From positions 1,054,001 to 1,118,000 of the forward strand of contig JAESUZ010002888.1 of NCBI GenBank assembly GCA_017311185.1: a stretch of 64,000 nucleotides of DNA. Direction: 5' to 3'. Shown piece by piece: positions 47,921 to 59,737 of the stretch. Both the position numbers and the translations under genes were made by a program. Numbering within the stretch: the stretch's first letter is position 1; every line of letters begins with the position of its first letter. The notes beneath the pieces were generated by a model. It worked only from the letters and a program-made list of their open reading frames with translations. It was not told the origin of the DNA and ran no database searches. Source of the stretch: Proteles cristata cristata (Eukaryota > Chordata > Mammalia > Carnivora > Hyaenidae).

Positions 47921-48125
47921 CTGAGCCTGGTGGCTCAGTCAGTTAAGTGTCCGAGGTCAGCTCAGGTCATGATTTCACGGTTGGTGAGTTTGAGCCCTGC
48001 GTAGGGCTCTGTGTTGCCAGCTGGGCCTGGAACCTGCTTTAGATTCTCTGTCTCTCTCTCTCTCTCTCTCTGCCCCTCCCCAGCTCACACTCTGTCTGAA
48101 TAAATGTTTAAAAAATATATAAAAA
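47921..48125 (+). mobile_element. CAN-SINE, head-to-head with the previous one
   Basis: Plus-strand copy: 'gagcctggtggctcagtcag', 'cagctcaggtcatgatttca', (TC)n at about 48050-48070, tail 'tgaataaatgtttaaaaaat'. Only about 11 bp separates the two inverted copies, so they can pair as a hairpin in RNA. Confidence 0.92.
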
Positions 48126-51100
48126 TTTAGGAGATACTAAATTTTTACATTTAAAACACTTGTTTAAGTTAAAAACCTTTCACAATTATTTTAAAATTTG
48201 AAACTTAAAAATATGCTAAAAACATTGTAACCTCAGTTCTTGCCTCTTAAAGGATTTCCAATTTAGTAGAAAAGCATAAGAAAAGCTTTTGAATACTTTT
48301 AAAAAGCTGTACAATTTTAAGACAGAGAGAGACCATAAAGAGTGGAATCCCTTCTTTTGAAACCCAGAAGCATTCTTTCCTTGGCAATGGAAGTGCTCAT
48401 GTCAAACCGGGGCCAGCCTGAGGCCTTCTGTCCAGTCCAGTCTGGTTACCCTTTCTACTCTGCCAATTACGGGCTAGTGGATAATTGACTGACAAATCAA
48501 AATGCATGGGTATTATGAATTTTACATGTACCAAGAAATCACAGTAAGCCCTTGCTTCTGTAGAGAAAATGTTGGGAGAACTGTTGTGGAACCCAAAAGT
48601 TTGTGCAGGATCTGTATTAACACATTAGGATTCTTTTAAAACATTTTCTGAGCATCTGGCCCTGGCGCCAAAGTGGACCTCATTGACAGCTACAGTGCAT
48701 CTTGACATAGGTTGTTTCTGAGAACTAAGCTGTTCTCACAATCTGCGGGTCTGAAATTGCCCCACACTGACTGCCTGAGATAGTTTCAGCAACACAGCGA
48801 TGACAGAATAAGGCGGAGGTTATTGTGGAGAAACAGTAGCTGCATTTACTGCAAATTGTCACCGTGTCATGTGCAGGCTTGCACATATTCCAGAGGAATA
48901 GTATTTTTTCCTTTACATGCAACATCGATCTCACACAACCACTGATGTCACTGTGGAGCGTGTTATTACAGACCGAGATGAGTCACAACGATACGATTAG
49001 TTACACCTCATAACAGCCCCGTGATCCAGCTGGAGATTAATGTATATGCTGCCAGCAGACATTTTTCCTTGATTAGCTTCCTCTGGTGATGGAGAGGGTA
49101 CTTTTCTCCTGACATCTCAACTCCTCTTCTAGATACTAGAAAACAAAACCAATCCGTCTTCCCTTCTGAGTGAAATTCAGGATTTTGATGCACTATTGTA
49201 TAGAACAGATGGAAATAACTCACATAATAGAACAGGCCGGGAAGAATTTTGTTCTCATGGTTGTTTTGTTATGTTTTCCACATTTCCATGGCATGTGAAA
49301 ACATAATTAAGGAACTAGAACTGAAAGGTGCTTCAGCAAGAACCCAGGGGTACTACAGAAATTTAATACATCAGAGAACTTAATTTTCCAAACCAAGTAG
49401 GACTTTGTGGTGTTTTCAGGTAAAAACAAGGAGAGTCCGATTCCCTCCACGGGCTGGAATGAGTTCAGCATATGGGTATAATAAGCAGATAACTCCCACC
49501 CTTGTGACCAACATCTCCAAATCTACTAGAGAGGAAGTATCTTCTTGATTATTTAGTACTTCAAGAGACCTTTTAACTTGAGATCCCTTGGATCCATTTT
49601 CTCCTAATACAAGATTAGCTTTTGTAAGAAATAAAGGAGTTTAGGTTACATTTTTTTTTTTTTGCCATGGGTAAGCTCCCTACTGTTTACCTTCCAGTTA
49701 ACACAGGGGACAGAGGGCGTACACCGATGCCGGCAGGCACCTCGGAGAGGGAGAGCCCCACCTGCAGCGTGCCCTGTGGTAATGCACTGGCTCTGCTGAA
49801 GTTGACAAGCCAGGACGTTCCTCACTGTAACATGTGTCCTCACTGTAACATGGAGCAGATAATACCTTGGGGATTGTTGTAAGAAGCAAATGAGCCCTAT
49901 ATGAAAACACTTCATGGTTGGCAAGGTTATAATATTTCAATTACTATTCACAGTAAAGCAAAACACCCAAAGAGCTCCCTCAAAAATCATGATGATCATC
50001 ACAGTTTACTAGACTTATAATTTAAACACACACACATCCTCGTTTCTCTATCCCGCGATTCTGCTTCTACTGGGGATTAGATTCTGGCAAGCAAAAGTTA
50101 AGAATGAAAAATTAAATTTTTCTCTCCCCAAGTAAGGAGTTGGTTTTGCTTGGCTTTTGAAGCAAAGCACCAGAAGCACTTTTGCTCTTGGAAAACTTCC
50201 AAAGCTATCTGTCTCATTTGCTACGAATTAATTGGGTGGCTTGTCCCATTACCATTGCAATGACATATTCTTCTTCAGAGATTAGTCAAATATGGTTGCC
50301 ATACCTCATTATGATCAGCTTAAATTCTTTACCTTACCTTAAATAGAAGCTGTCTTAGAATCTAACATAGCTTACTCAAATTATAGTGACCTCTTAGGGG
50401 ACTAAAAGTTGGAACCGACAAGAGCTTCAGACAAGTCTTCGAGAAAAGTATGGGGTCATCGAGCAGTAATGGTGAGTAGCTATCCAGGCAGACTGATTTT
50501 AGCAGATCACTCACAGTATGCAGAGAGACCAACTTCTAATTTCAGAAGTGCTTTTTAATATTTTCAAAAAGTTTCTAAGTTTGTGTTTGATACAAATGTA
50601 TCCGACATTGTTAGCTTTGTTTTGTGATCATTATTAGTACAAGGATTGTTTTTCAAATTTGATCTTACTAAACATGGTTGGATTTTTATTACTATAAAGG
50701 AAAAATGATTACCAAAGGAGAAAATCCTTACTAAATTGTTTAACACACTTTTAATATTGTAATCTGAGAAAAATGACATAGTTCCTTTAAAAGGCAATAC
50801 CCTGTGTTAAAGAATATACAATATGGCTGGACATGTAAGTATCTACACATGGATATTCTGTATTTATACCATTGATCAGAAGAGGGCAGTAAGGAAGCTT
50901 GAAGCAGGGTTTTTTTTTTTTTTCTATGTGAATTTAAGGAAAAAAAATATTCCTGCCTGAGTGAAAAGCCAGAATAAGATCCATACATTTCACTGATATA
51001 ATGTTATTCTCTAGTTTTTTTTTTTTCCCTTGGTCTCCCTCATCTCCAACCCCTACTCCCATCCTGGCTAAAAATCAATAATATTTGAAAGAAGAAAAAG

Positions 51101-51550
51101 AAATGAAGCAATTTTGAAGGTCGTCTGAAGAATTCTATGTAGAAAATGGAACTATTTTTACTAAGGTAATTAAAACTTGTAGTAAAAGAACTCTTTGAAA
51201 GCAATGTAGTTTATAAATAGAAAAAAAAACCAGAAGAAATTGAATGCAATAAAAACTTGATTAATAGATATATTTAAAAATTTTAGGTCACTAAATGAAA
51301 AATATTGCTTTTTAATGTCTACAAAACATTTTACCCTCATTCATTCATTTACCCTCAAATAGTACCTTAAAAAAACCTGAAATGCACCTTTTATAGGGCA
51401 CTTCTTTTGATACAAGCAATAAAATTAGAAATAAAAACCTGAAATGTGACTAATAAATTTTAATTACCACTAATTAACACATTTTTAGATAATGCTTGGT
51501 TCAATGAAATAAAAACTCTCTGGAAAATTATAGCCAGAAACACTTAAAAA
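48126..51550. other. Unique DNA, some conserved-noncoding-like
   Basis: No major repeats. 48700-49010 keeps several CpGs and an AP-1-like TGAGTCA (48979-48985). 49660-49870 is a GC-richer island with an 18 bp-period duplication of TCCTCACTGTAACATG (49819, 49837) preceded by poly-T. A possible MIR 3' remnant lies at 49855-49915. A CTCF-like core lies near 50874-50890 ('gatcagaagagggcagt'). Confidence 0.35.
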
Positions 51551-51560
51551 TAATATATAG

Positions 51561-51746
51561 ACTTATCTCACTAAGCATAACATCCTCAAGGTCCATCCAT
51601 GAGAGACTGTTGAATACTGAGAAACAAACTGAGGACTGATGGATGTGGGGGGGAGGGGGGATGGGCATGGAGGAGGGCACTTGTGGGGATGAGCACTGGG
51701 TGTTATATGGAAACAAATTCGACAATAAACTATTTGTAAAAAAAAT
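51561..51746. mobile_element. L1 3' end with 5' inversion (twin priming)
   Basis: 51561-51600 is the end of L1 ORF2 on the minus strand (compare 63400-63440), directly joined to 51601-51740, the L1 3' UTR on the plus strand ending 'gacaataaactatttgt' and poly-A. The join lies in CCATG, which both pieces share. ATATATAG flanks the unit at 51553-51560 and 51747-51754. Confidence 0.85.
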
Positions 51747-53029
51747 ATATATAGAGAGAGAACACAGCAAAAGCTATATCTAGATAAAAATTTGTAACGG
51801 TAAAAACCGTAAAACTTTCATTATTAAAGAAAACAGTGATGAAACAAAATAAAAGAACATAGAAAAATGAAAGTAATCAATTATAAGCTAAAACTCATTA
51901 AATAGATATAAATAAGAATAATACAGAAATATTTTCTTATAGCAGGTCCCTGAGAATAATTACAAAATAGATGAATTTCTAGTAAGACTTATTAAGGGAA
52001 AGACAAAGCAAAATAGATAAGATGAGAAAGGATAAATGACCAAAGACACAGAAAATACTAGAAAAATTGTAAAAGAAAGCTACATGTAATGTTTTGCAAC
52101 AAATCTGAAAACCTAGAAAAAAATCAACCATATTCTAGTAAAGTAAAAGTTGTCAGAATCTATTTAAGAAGAGAAAAACTTGAATAGATACAGTAATTGA
52201 CAAAGAAGTGGTTGGGTAAATAAACAGAAGTCAAGTCTATATGCCCTAAAAAGAATAAGGGCATGATGATTTACAAGTAAGTTTTATCTCTCTTTTAAAG
52301 AACACATAATTTCAATTTTATTTACATTATTCTTGATGACAGATACATGAAGCTCCAAAGTCATGTTATTAATCTTGCATAATGTGTTAATATAGTAGCC
52401 AAAAAGAAATAAAGAAGGAAAAGAAACTATGCTTTAGTCTTAATTGAGACCACAGATGCAAAACTTCTTTAAAAATATTAGCATATATCTAAATAGTAGC
52501 AGGCATCTTTGAAACACCAGCAGTGTATCCAACAAATGCACAAGGAATAGAATAAATAGGATTTATTCCAGACATTTCCTTTTCAGGAAATCTGTCAACA
52601 TTTCATTAGATTAATACACTGAAAGAGACAAACATCATGATCTTATATGCTGAAAAGACATATGACAAACCTTTGCAGACTTACTACCATGTAACCTCTA
52701 AGTATAGTAAGAATTGGAGGAAATCTTTTAAAGCGATAAAGACAAGATTTTAAAATCAATGCCAAAAATTATTCTAAATCATAAAATACAAGAACTATGA
52801 ACTATGTTAAAGAAATTATGATATGGATGTTTGCTCTTGCTATTATTATTCAACTCATTTAGAGTTTCTAACAAATGTAACAACAATAAAATAAAATATT
52901 TGGTAAGAAAAAATATTGACAAGAAGAAGCAAAACAATCTCATAGATTTGATAGAAATTCCAAGTGTACCTAGTTCAAGAAGAAAGCTATTATAATTAAT
53001 GAGACTTTAGTATAATGGCTAGATACAGG

Positions 53030-53520
53030 ATAATTATACCATAGCAGAGTCTACTAAATTTCCTAAAATGCATCATCGCTTCTTCTGTATGAACAGAATG
53101 GCAACTGGGTGTATGTCTTTCCAGTCACGTTGTGTCTCCCAACGATCCTTTCAATTACAGGTTGCCTATAACTAAATTCCCTCCAGTGAGATGTGAACAG
53201 AGCTCACAATTGTCAGTTTCCTGCCTGTCCCATAAATCTACAATTTCTTTTTCTATTGCTCAGTGCTCAGATGGTGACTAGTAGAGCGAGCCAGGAAGCC
53301 ACATATTAAGTATAGTAGAGCTGAATTCTCCAGAGTCTTTGAATGACCACGTGGTGAAAAGCCTTCTGCCAGTTTGGACCATACACTCTAAACTGTCATG
53401 AAAAAGAAATAAACTTGTATTCCTTTGAAGCTATCACATTTTTTTGGATTTATCCTTGTGATGGTTCAGTCTATCTTAATGGAAATACTGCAAGATCCAC
53501 AGCTTTTTTCCCGTCCAGCA
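53030..53520 (+). repeat. Ancient repeat nested in the old L1
   Basis: A GC-richer block between L1 parts ending with 'gaccacgtggtgaaaagcct', 'gaaaaagaaataaacttgta' and 'cctttgaagctatcac', wording shared with a common old mammalian repeat. Class not assigned. Confidence 0.4.
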
Positions 53521-54112
53521 ATAAATATCCATAAATATAATAATAAAAACAAAAACTATACGATACTTAAGAATAAACTTAACAAAGAAATCATAAAATC
53601 TTAGTAAAAATATAAAGTATAGAATCTTACTGAGGAGATCATGAACTGAACAAATGGAAGTACCACTTTGATGGGAAGATAATTGCATAAAATATGCATC
53701 CTCTACAGAATGACATATAAATAGAATGTAGTTCCAATTAATCTCCAATGGGGTTTATTTCTTCCTTTCTGAAGCAGAAAGGAGATAGATTAAATCTTGA
53801 AGAACACACACAGAAAAAGAAATGCTTGAGAATAGCTAAGAAAATCATGAAAAAAAGATCTCCTTATGCTAGGCATTGTCCATATTAAGCCACTGTGATT
53901 AAGCCAATACGGCACTGGCATAAGAATTAACCAAAAGGTCAGTGAAATCCAGAATAGAAAACCAGAAGCACATCAAAGAGTTTCACATATAACAAAATTG
54001 GTATTTCAAGTCAATATTACAAGAAAGTTGATATACTAAATGCTTCTGGACAACTGACTATTCACACGGAAGAAAAAAATCAACCCATACTAAATAGCAT
54101 ATACAGAAGTGC

Positions 54113-54300
54113 CTGGGTGGCTCAGTCAGTGAAGTGTCTGTTGACTTTGGCTTAGGTCACTATCTAACAGTTTGTGAGTTCAAACCTCATGTTGGGCTCT
54201 GTGCTGACAGTGTGGAGCCTGCCTGGGATTCTCTCTTTCTCTCTTCTTGTCTCTTTACCCCTTCTTTGTTCTCTCTCTCTCTCTCAAAATAAATAAAATA
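54113..54300 (+). mobile_element. CAN-SINE nested in the old L1
   Basis: 'agtgcctgggtggctcagtc', 'gtgtggagcctgcctgggat', TC-rich tract, 'aaaataaataaaataag' tail. Belongs to the 'gtggagcctgc' subtype. Confidence 0.9.
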
Positions 54301-55194
54301 AGAAAAATGAATGGTATATATAATCACAGACTCCAGATGGAACAAAGTCTTGAATATAAAAAAATTTAAAAATATTTGAAATAAGCTTAAATTATAAATT
54401 CAATCTTGGGGTAGGGGAAGTCTATATACAACTAATATGAGAACCAGAAGCTATAAGTGATATTTGATTATATTATGTCTGGAAAGAATACAAAAATTAG
54501 AGTGAATAAACAAACAATAACATTATAAAAAAGCACAACACAGAAGACTGATAAAGTTCAATTTCTGTAATATGCAGAGAGGTATTTGTTTATTCACGAA
54601 AAAGGCAACATAAGAAATCCAATAGAAAAAAAAAATCTAAGTGAAAGATAGGAATAGAAATTCACACACACAAAAGAATTGTAGATTGTTAATAAACATA
54701 TAATAAGATGCTCAAAATCACACACTGCCAGAAAAATGCTAATTACACTGAAAACAAGGCATTGCTTTACACCCATCATGTTGGAAAGACTGAGTAGAGT
54801 GATAGCTTCCATTGCTGCTGGGGAGAAGAGAGTACTCTCAAAAATTGCTAGAAGTGTGAATTTTTGCAGGATCATTTGAAAAAGCATCTGGCAACATCTG
54901 TTAAAATTAAAAATATCACTTTATGCAGTAATCTCACTCCTGGAAATCTGTCCCAGAGAAATAAAAGCACTGGTTCATATGAATATGTGAATAAGGCTAC
55001 TTAAGTGTAGTTCTGTTCTTAATTGAAAAAAAAAAAAATCTTGGCAATAAAGATGTGCCAGTTGTTAAGTTAATGTTTTTGGAGCTTTATTTATTTTTTT
55101 AATTTTTAAAATGAAATTAACAGTCATTTTCTAATGTCAATATTTAGCCCAATTTCATTTTTTTCCTGATTGACAAGCTCTGTTCCATGAGAGA

Positions 55195-55312
55195 GCTCTG
55201 GAATGTGCAATCAGAGGCTCCCTGAGATGTATGCTTTGCCCGAGGTCATAGAGGCAGTCAGTGTCTAGAACCCAGGTCCCATGACCCATTGTTCAGTGCT
55301 CTTTGTCTTTTT
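55195..55312 (-). repeat. MIR SINE fragment
   Basis: 'gcccgaggtcatagaggcag', 'gtctagaacccaggtcccat' and 'cagtgctctttgtc' match the reverse MIR head. Confidence 0.65.
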
Positions 55313-55806
55313 GTTTATTTGATGATTTTTTAAAATGTTTATTTGTTCTCGAAGCTTTAAATCCACCATCCTAAATTCTACCCTGGAGCTGGGGCTCTGC
55401 AAACCACATTTCTGACTTGTCACCCGACCCTCTCTGACACTGTTAAGAGGGGCGCTACAAGGGAACCCGGAAGTCTGGGAAAGGAAAACGGGATTTGCTC
55501 CCTCCTGTTTGCTTTCTGCTGACTTCTCCGCTTCTTGTGTATCATCCTAGAAATGCTTCTTCACGCTGGTAGTTGCAGTCGCCTCCTGGAGCAGCAGCCG
55601 AGGACAGTGTGTAGTTTTTCTAACAGCCTCAGAAACAGATGCCACACTGTTTACATCCCAGCACCCACCTGCTGGCTCCTTCAGAAGTTTGACTTTCAAT
55701 TCCATTGGGCCCCTTTTTCAAGCCATAAATAATTCTAGTTTCTTTCCTTTAAATCACTAGGCAATAAATCTTTACATTAAGTTCTCTATATTAAAACAGA
55801 AGTCTA
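55313..55806. other. Unique DNA, nothing recognised
   Basis: Moderately GC-richer stretch at 55380-55720 with a 65-codon frame (55535-55732) that I do not recognise. No splice-bounded exon seen. Confidence 0.4.
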
Positions 55807-56030
55807 GTTGGGCACCTGGGTGGCTTAGTCATTTAAGTGTCTGACTTCAGCTCAGGTCAAGATCTCTCAGTCTGTGAGTTCCAGCCCGACCTCAGGCTCT
55901 GTGCTGACAGCTCAGAGCCCGGAGCCTGCTTCAGACTCTGTGTCTCCTTCTCCCCTGCTCCTCCCCTGTTCACACTCTGTCTCTCTTTGCTTCTCAAAAA
56001 TAAATAAAAACATTAAAAAATTTTTTTAAA
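55807..56030 (+). mobile_element. CAN-SINE with target-site duplication
   Basis: 'gggcacctgggtggcttagt', 'tgctgacagctcagagcccg', tail AATAAATAAAA. 'cagaagtct' repeats on both sides (about 55797 and 56032). Confidence 0.92.
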
Positions 56031-56109
56031 CCAGAAGTCTGGTTTCTCTCTCCCGACTAGATCCTGACTAATGGAGTAAACGATGCTCACCCACAAAGAA
56101 ATGATTAAC

Positions 56110-57140
56110 TCAGAGCAGAGCCACACTTTGGAATATTATGCAATTATGAAATAGAATGAATCAACTCCTGGCCATTTGTCCAAAAGGAATTTTCTATAAG
56201 ATTGCGTCCAAAAAGTAAAATGAAAAGTGATATATATAATATGATTATTTGGAAAACAGATAAGGACAGAATTTCTGCAAGTGTCTAAACGTGCATATAC
56301 TCATATGTAGACATGTATTTTGTATAACTATATAAGCATAGAAAAAGTCATAGCAGGGGCACCTGAGGGACTTAGTCATTTAAATCTGACTCCTGATTTC
56401 AGCTCAGGTCATAATTTCACTGTTCATGCAATGGAGCCCCATGTCAGGTTCCACGCTGACAGCCTGGAGCCTGCCTAGGATTATGTCTCTCCCTCTCTCT
56501 CTGCCCCTCCCTGTCTCATGCTCTCTCTCTCTCTCCCTTTCTCTCAAGATAAATAAACATTAAAAAAAAGAAAAAGTCATGGAAGAGATACTCATGAGTG
56601 TGAAAACATGTGTTTTTTTGGGGCCAGAGGAGCAGGGCAGAGGGAAAGTCCAGTGGAAGAGGAGAAAGTAGGTAAGGAGAAAAAAGAGTCCTTAAAAAGA
56701 AAAAGAGCATGTTGGATACCTGTTTATGTAAAATTATATATGGATGTGATGTGCGTACAGAAATTATAATGCCAGTGTGAAGTTACATCTTTATTTATTG
56801 GCTAGTGATGATATCCATGATATATTATTAAGGTGAAAAAGAAAGTTAAAGAATAATGTATAGAGGGTACTTTCACTTCTTTAAAATCAAATATACAGAA
56901 CTTCTAGAAACATTTATGTATTTACATATAGATTTTTGACTGAGCAAAATATGCTCATCCAATATTGGTTATTATCACACCATATACTCATAATGGTTAC
57001 CCTCAGTTCCACAGCACGGGAGTACTGTAGGGAGCAGAGAGGCTTATGGAGATAGTCTAGCTTTTTTAAAAAACATCTTTGGGAGGTAGAGTTTTACTTG
57101 CTTTTCATAATTTTTTTGGTAAAATATCAAATTAAGAAAA
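56110..57140 (+). repeat. Possible old L1 relic around a SINE
   Basis: 56125-56170 ('ttggaatattatgcaattat' with 'gaaatagaatgaatc') resembles the old L1 3' ORF2 end, and the flanks of the SINE at 56352-56568 read similarly to an L1 3' UTR. Loose evidence. Confidence 0.4.
56352..56568 (+). mobile_element. CAN-SINE with target-site duplication
   Basis: 'aggggcacctgagggactta', 'cagctcaggtcataatttca', 'cagcctggagcctgcctagg', TC-rich tract and AATAAACATTAAAA tail. AGAAAAAGTCAT occurs at both ends. Confidence 0.93.
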
Positions 57141-57204
57141 TTAAAGAAACAAAAATGGTAGGTAGTCTAACTCATCAAAGATTAGATATCATAAAGGGAT
57201 AAAG

Positions 57205-57231
57205 GTGTGTGTGTGTGTGTGTGTGTGTGTG
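57205..57231. repeat. (GT)n microsatellite
   Basis: GT tract of about 27 bp in unique DNA. Confidence 0.97.
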
Positions 57232-57296
57232 ATTAAAAGCTGCAAGAAACTTTTGATGTTTGTATTCCCCAAGACAGTACAGTGGAACTGTAGTCT

Positions 57297-57367
57297 TGGA
57301 ACACAAGATTTGGAACACAAGACAAGTCTTGGAACACAACACATAGACTGTAGTCTATGGAACACAA
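57297..57367. repeat. Cluster of four TGGAACACAA copies
   Basis: TGGAACACAA occurs at about 57297, 57311, 57330 and 57358, with 'ctgtagtct' at 57289 and 57349. A small scrambled tandem duplication. Confidence 0.85.
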
Positions 57368-57379
57368 AGGCATCTAATT

Positions 57380-57620
57380 AATTACTGGGTCAGGTAGGAT
57401 TGGTAGGAAAAATCCAAGATTTGTGGTTATGACACTTGGATTAACACTCCATTATTAACCATGTGATCACAAGGAAATCATCTGCATTCTCTGGCCTTGG
57501 CTTGTTGAATTTACAAAATGGGCATAAGAACATACAGTTACCTTCTTAAGATAGCTGTAGACACAAATATGGTACACTTTGAAAAAGCATGTTCCAAATA
57601 TAGGGTAAGGCATTATATAA
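57380..57620 (+). repeat. MIR SINE
   Basis: MIR in sense order but diverged: 'taaccatgtgatcacaagga', 'cttgttgaatttacaaaatg' with 'ggcataagaaca', 'agatagctgtagacacaaat'. Confidence 0.6.
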
Positions 57621-58739
57621 GTATAAGTAGGACCTAAGATTAGCTTGGATTTGCTAGAGCTAAAGGAAGATTAGTGAGAGGACATTTACTTGTAAGTGGT
57701 CACATTTATTTTTAAATTTTATACTACATACAATTTACTTAAAATAGTCTTAATTTTTTAAAAAAATAAACGTATTCGCAAATATCGAACTTAATTGAAA
57801 AACTTGCTAATATTGTTAATTATGATAATGAATAAAAGCCTTCTATCTATTCAGGTAGCCAAACAATTATATTAAATAGGACATAGAGAATATAAAAATC
57901 ATGTGATAGAAATCTCCCTTCCATCTTGAAAAAAGTCATGCAAAAATATCTTTTTAATGGTACACACTTCTAAAATAAAGACTCTACAGATGAATGACTT
58001 GTCATTCTGAACAAGTCAGCAATTGTAATTCCTAACAGAACAAAAGGAAACATTTTTTTAAAGAAGTGTGTACACCCCAGTATAAAATTGGTTCAAATGG
58101 AGTCTTATTTGGATGGAAAGAAAAATAATATAGTACAGTGATCATTGGCTAAATTTCTATAGCACCAGAGAAAAGGTCCTGAGGGTTTAATTTATACATC
58201 TTTACAGTTAAGAAAAGACAGAAAAGGGGCACTGAATGGCTGCTAAAATGTAGAAGATAATGCTGTCAGTTCAGTGGCTTGTTTGAAAAGGTGATTACTG
58301 CTATGTTTGTTTATTTTTACAGTATATAGAATAAGGTCGGCATGAGCTTTTAGTGTACAACAGCTGAACCCCTAGAAGAGTGAAATATAAGCAGTTTTCT
58401 GTGTTCCCCCAATTCTGTTCTATAATGACAATGTTTACGTTAAAAACAGAAAGCTCACTATACCTCTAGGATTCTAAGAATATACACATAATTTATAAAA
58501 TTTCTTGTATTTTTTATTGATCCATGTATACAATTCCTTTTTGGTCATATACTTTCTACAACAATAATCTTTATTGTCAAAAGAAAACCCCACAGTTTCC
58601 TTTTAATTTTTTTGTAAAAATATTATATAAAGTCATATTCCTTACTGTTTTTCTTCTATATGCTATACTTTCTCCCAATTTTTGGCCTTTTTCTGTCTTG
58701 GAATCTCAGAGTTTAAGTACTAAAGACATCATACATTCA
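57621..58739. other. Unique AT-rich DNA, nothing recognised
   Basis: No repeats or exons recognised. Part of a 116-codon plus-strand frame (58524-58874) lies here and is unassigned. Confidence 0.45.
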
Positions 58740-59280
58740 TCTGAGTTCCAGATGTTATATTCACAGGTGTGGTGGACATCTATATGTGACTTGCGATCTC
58801 TGTCCCACTCTCCACAGCTCTGTGTCCTGGAGGCACACCTGGATGGATCCCATTACAGACGCTTTGCTCACTGACTTCCAATTTCATTCCACCAGTGTGA
58901 ACTACCAGTTGGAAATTATAGGAATGGAGGCTAATGAGACAGCGTAAATTATTCCCTTTTTGAGACATCACCAGAGGCTGGCCCTGTCCCTTAATTGGAG
59001 TTCTCAGAAGTTGTCAAGTAGCCCTCTCTACATAACCTGCTATGTCTCTGGGTTCTGAAAAATGGTCCCTCTTCTTGCTTTTTCAAGCCTGTGGGTGGGA
59101 ACACTCTGCTGTTTCCAGCCAGGGTAGCAAACTATCCCTTGTATCTTCTATATGCTCTTCTCACACCCATTGTCAATAGACTATTAATTCCCCCCAAATT
59201 ATCCAATTTGTAAGTGCCATCTGATTCTTTTTGTACCTTGATGGATATAGGTTATCTTTAGTTTTCTTTGTGTAGCCTTA
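58740..59280. repeat. Possible ancient repeat relic
   Basis: 'atatgtgacttgcgatctct' and 'tcttgctttttcaagcctgt' with 'gggtgggaacac' resemble common old mammalian repeat wording. Family not assigned. Confidence 0.35.
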
Positions 59281-59521
59281 TCATTGTTATTATCACTATT
59301 AATTTTTTTGTCAAATTAAGATCTTAGAAGATTCCTCTAGAGATATGGTGTTCATATTTTATCTACCATGATCTGCAGCGACTAGAAAATCTATCAAGTT
59401 TTCAAACCACTTTTTGTGTTAGAGTTATATTATTTCCTTCTACGGGTTTAATTTAAAATGGGAGACATGTTTGTAAGACAGTTCGCATATTAGAGAAACA
59501 CCACTTAAAATGTGCAGCATG

Positions 59522-59737
59522 GGGCGCCTGGGTGGCTTAGTCGGTTAAGCGTCCGACTTTCGCTTAGGTCATGATCTCGCGGTTCGTGGGTTCGAGCCCC
59601 GCGTCGGGCTCTGTGCTGACTGCCAGCTCAGAGCCTGGAGCCTGTTTCAGAGTCTGTGACTCCCTCTCTCGCTGACCCTCCCCTGCTCACGCTGTCTCTC
59701 TCTCTCTCCTAGAAATAAATAAAACATTATAAAAAAA
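59522..59737 (+). mobile_element. Youngest-looking CAN-SINE, with 15 bp TSD
   Basis: Closest to consensus in the window: 'gcgcctgggtggcttagtcg', 'ggttaagcgtccgacttt', 'gatctcgcggttcgtgggtt', 'cgagccccgcgtcgggctct', with about ten CpGs intact. AAATGTGCAGCATGG is duplicated exactly at 59507-59521 and 59738-59752. The Pol III B-box GGTTCGAGCCC-type motif is intact. Confidence 0.96.

Larger units (their letters stand above)
51780..54970 (+). mobile_element. Ancient L1 (L1M-type) ORF2, interrupted
   Basis: Sense-strand old ORF2 text in order: 'aaaatagatgaatttctagt', 'catatgacaaacctttgcag', 'gaccatggcactggcataag'-type wording ('acggcactggcataagaatt', near 53910), 'gaaaccagaagcacatc'-type, 'gatgctcaaaatcacacact', 'ctcactcctggaaatctgtc'. 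No open frame of size survives. It contains younger insertions at about 53030-53520 and 54113-54300. Confidence 0.65.

Noticed and set aside
49646..49924. Overlapping frames of 71-92 codons
   Set aside because: Three overlapping frames on two strands in one GC-richer island are expected by chance. No domain and no splice sites.
59522..59600. tRNA-like sequence with a good B-box
   Set aside because: It is the head of a CAN-SINE derived from a tRNA. There is no complete cloverleaf and it continues into SINE body, so not a tRNA gene.
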